Assembly: GCA_025362705.1 (NCBI GenBank)
Contig: JANYFH010000163.1
Span: 1-5,656 of the forward strand
DNA length: 5,656 nt
Direction: 5' to 3'
From: Betaproteobacteria bacterium
GTDB taxonomy: Bacteria; Pseudomonadota; Gammaproteobacteria; Burkholderiales; Usitatibacteraceae
Shown: positions 1 to 5,656 of the stretch, piece by piece
Layout of the letters: every line of letters starts with the position of its first letter
Position numbering within the stretch: the first letter of the stretch is position 1
The notes under the pieces: generated by a model
What the model saw: only the letters and a program-made list of their open reading frames with translations
Databases searched by the model: none
Told to the model about the DNA's origin: nothing
Position numbers and translations under genes: made by a program

Positions 1-421
1 GCTGTACAGCTCGTTCCTGACCCCGGAGGCGCAGGCTGTCATCGGCCAGACGCACCCGCAAACCAAACCGGCGATGAAAATGCTGGTGGACGAAGGATTA
101 CGTTATGAAGGCTACGTCGATATTTTCGACGCAGGTCCAACGGTCGAATGCGATATCGATGATGTCAGTGCAGTGGCAAAAAGTGTCACGTGTCCGGTTG
201 AAATCACCGACGCCCGGCCCTCGGCAGATGCTGTCCTCTATCTTGTCGCCAATACGGCCTTCGACGGCTATCGCGCCTGTCTTGTGCGCGCATCGGTGAA
301 CGATGTTGCATGGAACAATCAATTTCCATTAGACGCGAAAACGGCCGAATTACTCCGCGTGAAGAATGGTGACACTGTGCGTTGCGTGGCACTTTCTCCA
401 CGTGACCGGCGGATGTCGTGA
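1..421 (+). CDS. astA: Arginine N-succinyltransferase AstA, C-terminal part (5' end outside window)
   Basis: Reading starts at base 2 and gives 139 residues to the TGA at 419-421, roughly the last 40% of a family whose members are about 340 residues long. AstA transfers succinyl from succinyl-CoA to the alpha-amino group of arginine, the first step of the cytoplasmic AST arginine-degradation pathway. What I recognise is the family's C-terminal block: FLTPEAQAVIGQTHPQTKPA near the window start, followed by YVDIFDAGPTVEC (bases about 113-151), both very characteristic of AstA. The catalytic core lies upstream and cannot be judged. The last bases overlap astB in a GTGA arrangement, so the two are almost certainly co-transcribed and translationally coupled. 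Some bacteria carry two AstA paralogues (AruF/AruG type subunits); from the C-terminus alone I cannot say which this is. Confidence 0.93.
   Translation, partial: LYSSFLTPEAQAVIGQTHPQTKPAMKMLVDEGLRYEGYVDIFDAGPTVECDIDDVSAVAKSVTCPVEITDARPSADAVLYLVANTAFDGYRACLVRASVNDVAWNNQFPLDAKTAELLRVKNGDTVRCVALSPRDRRMS
408..420 (+). promoter_or_regulatory. astB translation start: weak Shine-Dalgarno and GTGA stop/start overlap
   Basis: A GGCGGA stretch at 408-413 sits 4 bases before a GTG start at 418-420, and the astA stop TGA is at 419-421. The GTG is chosen because it gives MSALSVTHEANFDGLVGPTH, which puts the strongly conserved NFDGLVG block close to the N-terminus as in other AstB proteins, and no better start follows. 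The weak site plus the overlap suggests astB is translated mainly by ribosomes finishing astA. Confidence 0.6.
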
Positions 422-1770
422 GCGCGCTTTCCGTCACACACGAGGCCAACTTCGACGGCCTGGTTGGGCCCACGCACAATTACAGCGGCCTCTCGTTCGG
501 CAATATTGCGTCAAAAAATAATTCAGGCGCCATCGCGAATCCGAAACTGGCGGCATTGCAGGGCCTGGCCAAGATGAAGGCGCTGGCCGATATGGGCTTC
601 AGGCAAGGCGTGCTGCCACCGCATGAGCGACCCAGTATCGCCACATTGCGTGCACTTGGCTTTGGCGGCAGCGATGCCGATGTGATTCGCGCGGCCTCCA
701 AAGCTGCACCGGCGCTCTTGTCAGGTGCATCTTCGGCATCTAGCATGTGGAGTGCGAATGCTGCGACGGTAAGCCCGAGTGCCGACACGGGCGACGGGCG
801 CGTACATTTCACGCCGGCAAATCTCATCAACAAATTTCATCGCTCTATCGAACATCCCACTACCTCGCGCGTGCTAAAGGCGATTTTTTCAAACCATGAA
901 TTGTTTGCACACCACGATGCACTGCCCGGCTGTCCGCAGCTCGGTGACGAAGGTGCGGCCAATCACACACGCTTTTGCCGGCATTACGGCGAAAGTGGCG
1001 TCGAGTTTTTTGTATACGGTGCAAGTGGATTCAACATGGCGGCACCCGCTCCAAAACGATATCCTCCGCGGCAAACGCTTGAAGCTTCGCAGGCAATTGC
1101 GCGACTGCATCAGCTGAACACGGAAAAGGTTGTATTCGCCCAGCAAAATCCGGATGTCATCGATGCCGGCGTATTTCACAACGATGTCATCGCTGTCGGC
1201 AATGGCAATGTGCTGCTCTGCCACGAACTGGCGTTCCTGAATCAGACGGCAGTGATCGGTGAAATCACGGAAAAGCTGGAGAGCAATTTCGTGGCGGTGC
1301 AAGTTGCGAGCGCGGATGTCACGATAGATGAAGCAGTGCAAACGTACCTGTTCAACAGCCAGTTGCTGACGCGCAGCGATGGCAGCATGCTGCTGCTGGT
1401 GCCTGAAGAGTGCCGCAGCAACGAACGCGTCTGGGCGTATCTGCAAAAATTGCTCAGCGAAAACACGCCAATTCGCGATGTGCTAGTCATGGACTTGCGC
1501 GAAAGCATGCGCAATGGCGGCGGACCGGCCTGTCTTCGTCTGCGCGTTGAGTTAAACGAAAAAGAATTTGCAGCGGTGAATCCGGCAACATGGATGAACG
1601 ACAAGCTGCATGTGCGTCTCAACAAATGGGTGGAAAAACACTATCGAGAGCGGCTCAGTGAACCCGATCTTGCGGATCCCGCATTGCTCGATGAATGTCG
1701 CACGGCACTGGATGAACTCACGCAGATCCTGGTGCTGGGATCGGTGTATCCGTTTCAACGTAATAGCTGA
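418..1770 (+). CDS. astB: N-succinylarginine dihydrolase AstB
   Basis: This is a complete 450-residue protein, close to the usual length of about 445. AstB hydrolyses N2-succinylarginine to N2-succinylornithine, two NH3 and CO2, the second AST step, in the cytoplasm. It has the pentein (guanidine-modifying) fold. The family's catalytic triad, Glu174/His248/Cys365 in E. coli, is matched here by Glu178 (GDEGAANH), His254 (GVFHNDVIAVGN) and Cys372 (NGGGPACLRLR), so the enzyme appears intact. Other family blocks are NFDGLVGPTHNYSGLSFGN (11-29), KMKALADMGFRQGVLPPHER (52-71), and WSANAATVSPSADTGDGRVHF (begins at 111). It starts at a GTG overlapping the astA stop. In E. coli the order is astCADBE; here astD is not between astA and astB, and astE does not follow. 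There is no frameshift or missing segment. Confidence 0.97.
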   Translation: MSALSVTHEANFDGLVGPTHNYSGLSFGNIASKNNSGAIANPKLAALQGLAKMKALADMGFRQGVLPPHERPSIATLRALGFGGSDADVIRAASKAAPALLSGASSASSMWSANAATVSPSADTGDGRVHFTPANLINKFHRSIEHPTTSRVLKAIFSNHELFAHHDALPGCPQLGDEGAANHTRFCRHYGESGVEFFVYGASGFNMAAPAPKRYPPRQTLEASQAIARLHQLNTEKVVFAQQNPDVIDAGVFHNDVIAVGNGNVLLCHELAFLNQTAVIGEITEKLESNFVAVQVASADVTIDEAVQTYLFNSQLLTRSDGSMLLLVPEECRSNERVWAYLQKLLSENTPIRDVLVMDLRESMRNGGGPACLRLRVELNEKEFAAVNPATWMNDKLHVRLNKWVEKHYRERLSEPDLADPALLDECRTALDELTQILVLGSVYPFQRNS

Positions 1771-1865
1771 ATACTCCGCAAACCCAGCGCTGGTGTGATT
1801 CTCCAGATGTAATGGCTTCACAAAGCCCGTCGAAGCTGGTGTTCACGATATTCACTAATGTCGAC

Positions 1866-1881
1866 TGTGATCAGCATCACA
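1866..1881. promoter_or_regulatory. CRP/Vfr/Clp-type operator, perfect TGTGA-N6-TCACA
   Basis: TGTGATCAGCATCACA matches both half-sites of the CRP-family consensus without mismatch, with the standard 6-base spacer, in the only sizeable intergenic region of the window. Its centre (1873.5) is about 111 bases before the ATG at 1985 and about 103 bases after the astB stop, so it can only plausibly serve the downstream DUF1800/DUF1501 genes. A class I position (centre at -61.5) would put the transcription start near 1935 and a class II position (-41.5) near 1915. I do not see convincing -10 or -35 boxes at either, which would fit an activator-dependent promoter but does not prove it. An FNR-type site (TTGAT-N4-ATCAA) fits less well, since the outer bases are GTGAT/ATCAC. 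Whether the host regulator senses cAMP (CRP, Vfr) or another signal (Clp) cannot be told. Confidence 0.7.
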
Positions 1882-1973
1882 CTCCCGTATCCACACCCGT
1901 CGCACTTCGTTACAGGTTCCCGTCAACCATCTTTACCCGTTTAGCGTAATGTGTCCACGGGAGCAAGTCCAAC

Positions 1974-1979
1974 AAAGGG
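1974..1979 (+). promoter_or_regulatory. Ribosome binding site deciding the DUF1800 gene start
   Basis: AAAGGG lies 5 bases before the ATG at 1985 and 8 bases before a second in-frame ATG at 1988. An earlier in-frame ATG at 1949 has no Shine-Dalgarno sequence in front of it and would add 12 polar residues ahead of the signal peptide. The start is therefore placed at 1985; 1988 is equally possible and changes only one residue. Confidence 0.7.
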
Positions 1980-1984
1980 TCATC

Positions 1985-4516
1985 ATGATGAAATCCACCG
2001 CAGCATCCGAGTCGTTTAACGTTGGTTGTATTCACTACCTGAAACGTCTTGCCGCAAGCTGCGGCGCGTTTTTTGTTCTCACCCTGGCGAGTATGTCGGC
2101 CAGCGCGCAAGCCGCACAGGATCTGGTCGGCTTCTGGTACAAACCCACAGAATCAGGCTGGGGATTGAGTATCCAGCAGCAGGGCACAAGTACCTTCGCG
2201 GCGTGGTTTACCTATGATCTTCAAGGTGTCCCGACATTCTTCTCACTCGAATGCACGTTCAGCGGCGCCACTTGCGCAGGTGATCTCTACACGTACACCG
2301 GCACACCGCTGTCACAAATCACGGCAGGCGCAAATACCACGGCCATCAAGACTGGTACCGGCTCCATCGTTGTAACAAGTTCTAACCGGCTCTCGCTTAA
2401 TTACAGCATTGGCACGGTACAACAAACCAAAACTGATTTGGAGCCACAGAATTTCGCCGCCGCCGATCTGGTGCCATTTTGTTCATTGCAAACGTCTACC
2501 GGCGCCGGATTTCGCGCAGGGCTGACAAATTTCACCGACCACTGGTGGGGTGGACCGAATGCATCGGGCTGGGGTATCCAGATTTCACATCAGGCCAATA
2601 TCGTTTTTGGCGGATGGTACAGCTACAGCCCGACGGGTAAAGCGACTTGGTTCACATTGCAGGGCGTGCAGGATGTTGCCAATATCAAACATTTCACCGG
2701 CACGATTTATCAGATCGCCTCGGGCACTGCCTACCCGCAAATCAACGGCTCACTTCCGCCGAACGCGATTGCCCCGGTTGGCACATTTGAATTTAATTTC
2801 GCCAGCGGCGAGACCGGTGTCTTCACGTATTCGCTGCCGCAGTTCTCACTTGTCAATCGCACATTGCCGCTCGAACGATTCGCCGTTGCCGGCGGGCCGG
2901 TGAACGTGTGTGTGAGTTCAAAGCCCGCTCTCGTTAGCGCATCGGTAGCATCGCGCTTCGTTAGCCAGGCGACGTTCGGCGCGAGGGTGGCAGACATCGA
3001 GGCCGTCACCACGTCGGGATTCGACGCCTGGCTGACCAGCCAGTTCAGCAAACCACAAACTTTGCACTTGCCGCCGGTGACCGCGTATATCAACTCGCTG
3101 CCAGCAGCGTCGCAAAACGGTCAGACTGCATTCCAGTGGAGCATGTGGAAAAATTTCGCCACGGGTGATGACGCATTGCGTCAGCGCGTCGCGTTCGCCT
3201 TGTCGGAAATTTTTGTGGTTTCGCTCAACAGCAACATCGCCTTCGGCTATCCGCGCGGCCCCGCGCAGTATCTGGATACGCTGGGCGCGAATGCGTTTGG
3301 AAATTACCGCCAGTTGCTCGAAGCCGTGACGTACTCGCCGATGATGGGCCTCTATCTCACGCACCTGCACAACCAGAAAGAGAATGCGGTCACCGGCAGC
3401 GTGCCCGACGAAAATTACGCACGCGAAGTCATGCAACTGATGAGCATCGGTTTGTACCAACTCAATCTCGATGGCACACAAAAAATTGACCAGTCTACCG
3501 GTAAGCCCATCGAAACTTACACCAACGCCGACATTTCTGGCATGGCCAAAGTCATGACGGGCTTGAGCTGGGCAGGGCCGGATACGTCGACCAACCGTTT
3601 CAATGGTGCAAACGCAGGCGCTGATCCTGATCGCGAGATCAAACCGATGCAGGCGTATAACCAGTTCCATTCCATTTCACAAAAACAATTTCTGGGTGTC
3701 ACCATCCCCGTGCAAACCGTCGGCGCAACCGATAACGATGTCCGCATTGCACTCGATACATTGTTCAATCATCCGAATGTCGGGCCATTCATCGGCAAAC
3801 AATTGATCCAGCGCCTGGTGTCATCGAATCCTTCCGAGGCTTATGTAACGCGCGTGGCAACTGCGTTCAACAATAACGGCGCCGGTGTGCGTGGCGACAT
3901 GAAAGCCGTCATTCGCGCAATATTGCTCGACGTCGAGGCGAGGGGAACGGCAAACGCGATCAGCGGCAAATTGCGCGAGCCTCCCGTACGACTCGTGCAC
4001 TGGATGCGTGCATTCGGCGCACATTCGATCGATGGTCGTTTCCTCAATGGCACCACGACCGATCCGGCCAGCCAGCTTGCTGAGTCGCCGATGTACTCGC
4101 CGTCGGTATTCAATTTTTTCCGGCCGGGATACATTCCGCCCAACAGCAGAATTGGCACAGTGGGCCTCGTCTCGCCCGAATCGCAGATTACCAATGAGAC
4201 ATCGATCGCCGGCTATCTGAATTACATGCGTGGTGTCATCACATCAGGCGTCGGCACGGCGACTGGCGGTGTGCGCGACATTCAGGCCGACTATGGCGTC
4301 GAGCTTGCGCTCGCGGCCAATCCCGATGCGCTCATCGACCGCGTGAATTTGTTGCTGGTCGCAGGAAATCTCTCGGCTGCCACCCGCGCCATCATTCGTG
4401 CTGCGGTTCTTTCGGTCAATATCGGCACCACTAACCCGGCCGCCGACCAGCGCAATCGCGTCAATCTCGCCATCTTTCTGACGATGGCAAGTCCCGAATA
4501 CATTTTCCAGAATTGA
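1985..4516 (+). CDS. Exported DUF1800 family protein with two N-terminal Trp/Gly-rich modules
   Basis: The protein is 843 residues from the ATG at 1985. Residues 1 to about 43 form a Sec signal peptide: a basic LKR, then a hydrophobic stretch (LAASCGAFFVLTLASMSASA), with likely cleavage after AQA, so it should act outside the cytoplasm. Residues about 46-166 and 185-309 are two related beta-rich modules (separate entry). The rest, from about 320, is DUF1800: SRFVSQATFGAR at the start, LRQRVAFALSEIFVVS, ENYAREVMQLMSIGLYQL (begins at 476), the KQLIQRLV helix, GKLREPPVRLVHWMR (begins at 661), SPSVFNFFRPGY (705-716), and the family-like ending MASPEYIFQN. The domain looks complete. Its biochemical function is unknown. 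DUF1800 genes commonly sit next to a DUF1501 gene, as here, 11 bases upstream of one, so the two probably form an operon and act together. A CRP-type site upstream suggests regulation by nutritional state. The family assignment is firm; any enzymatic role would be a guess. Confidence 0.93.
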   Translation: MMKSTAASESFNVGCIHYLKRLAASCGAFFVLTLASMSASAQAAQDLVGFWYKPTESGWGLSIQQQGTSTFAAWFTYDLQGVPTFFSLECTFSGATCAGDLYTYTGTPLSQITAGANTTAIKTGTGSIVVTSSNRLSLNYSIGTVQQTKTDLEPQNFAAADLVPFCSLQTSTGAGFRAGLTNFTDHWWGGPNASGWGIQISHQANIVFGGWYSYSPTGKATWFTLQGVQDVANIKHFTGTIYQIASGTAYPQINGSLPPNAIAPVGTFEFNFASGETGVFTYSLPQFSLVNRTLPLERFAVAGGPVNVCVSSKPALVSASVASRFVSQATFGARVADIEAVTTSGFDAWLTSQFSKPQTLHLPPVTAYINSLPAASQNGQTAFQWSMWKNFATGDDALRQRVAFALSEIFVVSLNSNIAFGYPRGPAQYLDTLGANAFGNYRQLLEAVTYSPMMGLYLTHLHNQKENAVTGSVPDENYAREVMQLMSIGLYQLNLDGTQKIDQSTGKPIETYTNADISGMAKVMTGLSWAGPDTSTNRFNGANAGADPDREIKPMQAYNQFHSISQKQFLGVTIPVQTVGATDNDVRIALDTLFNHPNVGPFIGKQLIQRLVSSNPSEAYVTRVATAFNNNGAGVRGDMKAVIRAILLDVEARGTANAISGKLREPPVRLVHWMRAFGAHSIDGRFLNGTTTDPASQLAESPMYSPSVFNFFRPGYIPPNSRIGTVGLVSPESQITNETSIAGYLNYMRGVITSGVGTATGGVRDIQADYGVELALAANPDALIDRVNLLLVAGNLSAATRAIIRAAVLSVNIGTTNPAADQRNRVNLAIFLTMASPEYIFQN
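2120..2911 (+). repeat. Two diverged tandem protein modules (SGWG modules) in the DUF1800 protein
   Basis: Copy 1 is encoded by 2120-2482 and copy 2 by about 2537-2911, each about 121-125 residues. Both open with a tryptophan-rich strand, then SGWGLSI or SGWGIQI, a Q-rich or HQ turn, FAAWFTYDLQGVPTFFSL or FGGWYSYSPTGKATWFTL, a later YTGT or FTGTIY strand, and both close with L-x4-F-A-x-A and a terminal Cys (LVPFC, PVNVC). The pattern W-[YF]-x-Y-x3-G-x3-[TW]-[WF]-F resembles a repeat I know from secreted proteobacterial proteins, usually annotated as hypothetical. Copy 1 has two further Cys within a short stretch (CTFSGATC), which may form a disulfide in the periplasm. The copies are too diverged for DNA-level identity, so this is an old duplication. 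Its function is unknown; ligand or surface binding is only a guess. Confidence 0.75.
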
Positions 4517-4518
4517 TC

Positions 4519-4522
4519 GGAG
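4519..4522 (+). promoter_or_regulatory. Ribosome binding site of the DUF1501 gene
   Basis: GGAG lies 5 bases before the ATG at 4528 and directly after the DUF1800 stop at 4514-4516. The gap between the two genes is 11 bases, leaving no room for a separate promoter or terminator. Confidence 0.65.
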
Positions 4523-4527
4523 CCAAC

Positions 4528-5656
4528 ATGACTACCATCGTGAAAAACATCAATCAGTCGCGTCGTGAATTTCTGCGTACCGCAGGCCGTCTTTCCATCG
4601 CCGGCACTGCCGCACCGTTCGCGCTGAATCTGGCCACCATCGGCGCTGCCGCCGCACAAACAGCGACCGACTATCGCGCGCTGGTCTGCGTATTTTTGTA
4701 TGGCGCCAACGACCACAACAACACCGTGATTCCGTTTGACACAGCCAATTTTTCTGCCTACACGGCCTCACGCTCGACCATCTCGCGCGCATTGGCAGAT
4801 CTGCTGCCGCTTACCCCCAGCGTCGCACTGACGGGCGCAAATGCGGGTCGCCAGTTTGCGCTGCCCAAAGAACTTGCGCCCTTAAAAACAATCTGGGACT
4901 CGGGCAAGCTCGCGGTCATGGCAAATGTCGGACCGCTAATCGTACCAACCACAAAAATTCAATACAACAATTTATCCGTGCCATTGCCGCCAAAACTGTT
5001 TTCGCACAACGACCAGCAATCGGTCTGGCAGGCGAGCGCGCCGGAAGGCGCCACCGCCGGCTGGGGCGGCCGCATCGGTGATTTGATGGCATCGCAAAAT
5101 GCCGCCAGCATTTTTACCTGCAACTCGATCAGTGGCAGCGCCGTCTTCATCGCCGGGCAGTCGACCGTCGCTTATCAGCTCAGCGCATCAGGTTCAACGA
5201 CCATCAGCGGCATTACTGGCAGCCTGTTCGGCTCGAATTCGGCGAGCGCCAGTCTGCGCGCACTCATCACCGCTGGCGGCGCGAATCTCTTTACGCAGGA
5301 TCTGGCTGATACCACGCAGCGTTCCATCGATGCAAACGTTACGCTTTCAGCCGCACTCGCCGGTGCGCCGGATCTTCCACTGCCCGCGGACTTGACCACC
5401 AGCAGTCTCGCCGCGCAACTGCGCGTGGTCGCGCGCATGATCGCCATGCGCAACACCCTGGGTGCGAAGCGACAGGTATTTTTCGTCTCACTCGGCGGCT
5501 GGGATACGCACGACAATCAACTTGTCACGCAACCGGCCCTGCACACACAAATCGGCAGCGCGCTCTCGTATTTCTACAACGCCACCGTCGGGCTCGGCAT
5601 TTCGGATAGCGTCACCACCTTCACTGGTTCCGATTTCGGCCGTACGCTCACCAGCA
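4528..5656 (+). CDS. Tat-exported DUF1501 family protein (3' end outside window)
   Basis: The frame is open from the ATG at 4528 to the window end, giving 376 residues. The N-terminus carries a twin-arginine signal: SRREFLRTAG (11-20) with Arg12-Arg13, a moderately hydrophobic stretch, and likely cleavage after AAA near residue 43, so the protein should be exported folded by the Tat system. DUF1501 hallmarks follow in order: VFLYGANDHNNTVIP (55-69), FSHNDQQSVWQ (158-168), GGWDTHDNQ (323-331) and SDFGRT (368-373). The family has an alkaline phosphatase/sulfatase-like fold, and the Asp and His in these motifs are candidate metal ligands; substrate and reaction are not known. Family members are usually somewhat over 400 residues, so perhaps 50-150 residues are missing here. 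It lies 11 bases after the DUF1800 gene, with its own GGAG site, and is most likely co-transcribed. A Tat signal is common in this family and may reflect cofactor insertion before export, which is inference. Confidence 0.93.
   Translation, partial: MTTIVKNINQSRREFLRTAGRLSIAGTAAPFALNLATIGAAAAQTATDYRALVCVFLYGANDHNNTVIPFDTANFSAYTASRSTISRALADLLPLTPSVALTGANAGRQFALPKELAPLKTIWDSGKLAVMANVGPLIVPTTKIQYNNLSVPLPPKLFSHNDQQSVWQASAPEGATAGWGGRIGDLMASQNAASIFTCNSISGSAVFIAGQSTVAYQLSASGSTTISGITGSLFGSNSASASLRALITAGGANLFTQDLADTTQRSIDANVTLSAALAGAPDLPLPADLTTSSLAAQLRVVARMIAMRNTLGAKRQVFFVSLGGWDTHDNQLVTQPALHTQIGSALSYFYNATVGLGISDSVTTFTGSDFGRTLTS

Noticed and set aside
889..1446. 185-residue open frame on the - strand
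   Set aside because: It is opposite the intact astB gene across its catalytic region and has no recognisable domain or ribosome binding site worth noting.
1784..1793. CCAGCGCTGG, a perfect 10-base palindrome just after astB, as a terminator or operator
   Set aside because: It has no room for a loop beyond a 3-base-pair stem and no T-run follows. Short palindromes of this kind occur by chance in GC-rich DNA.
1808..1822. Second CRP-like site, TGTAA-N5-TCACA
   Set aside because: One half-site is mismatched and the spacer is one base short of the standard 6.
1814..1827. GGCTT-CACA-AAGCC hairpin as an astB terminator
   Set aside because: The stem is only 5 base pairs and no T-rich tract follows; a competing GCTTC/GAAGC pairing exists, so no intrinsic terminator is called.
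1949..1984. Upstream ATG at 1949 as the start of the DUF1800 protein
   Set aside because: It has no Shine-Dalgarno sequence and would add a polar segment before the signal peptide, whereas the ATG at 1985 has AAAGGG at good spacing.
2918..3670. 250-residue open frame on the - strand
   Set aside because: It lies wholly opposite the DUF1800 domain, which has clear family motifs. Its translation is rich in Arg, His and Cys with no recognisable domain, typical of an antisense shadow frame.
4291..4716. 141-residue open frame on the - strand spanning the DUF1800/DUF1501 junction
   Set aside because: Both + strand genes at this junction have strong family and signal-peptide evidence, and the reverse frame shows no known motif.

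Overview
The window looks like chromosomal DNA of a proteobacterium, most likely a gammaproteobacterium or a related lineage. The arginine succinyltransferase (AST) pathway genes, a perfect TGTGA-N6-TCACA site of the CRP/Vfr/Clp type, and moderately GC-rich composition point that way. I cannot place it to genus from the sequence. All four genes lie on the + strand, and I saw no RNA genes, CRISPR arrays, insertion sequences or phage genes.

Bases 1-1770 hold the end of an arginine-catabolism operon: the 3' part of astA (arginine N-succinyltransferase), overlapping by 4 bases a complete astB (N-succinylarginine dihydrolase). These encode the first two steps of the AST pathway: arginine is succinylated, then its guanidino group is hydrolysed to release two NH3 and CO2. 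The usual neighbours astD and astE are not here: astD is not between astA and astB, and no gene continues the operon after astB.

Bases 1771-1984 are a 214-base intergenic region. It carries the CRP-type palindrome at 1866-1881 and a good ribosome binding site for the next gene. I found no convincing intrinsic terminator for the ast genes and no clear sigma-70 promoter boxes.

Bases 1985-5656 hold a two-gene unit of exported proteins. The first is a DUF1800 protein of about 843 residues with a Sec-type signal peptide and two tandem copies of a Trp/Gly-rich module fused in front of the DUF1800 domain. Eleven bases later comes a DUF1501 protein with a twin-arginine signal, cut off by the window end. 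DUF1800 and DUF1501 genes are well known as neighbours, but their joint biochemical role is not established; DUF1501 belongs to the alkaline phosphatase/sulfatase-like fold group. The most interesting points are the predicted global (cAMP or similar) control of this pair, the added N-terminal modules, and export of the two partners by apparently different routes.
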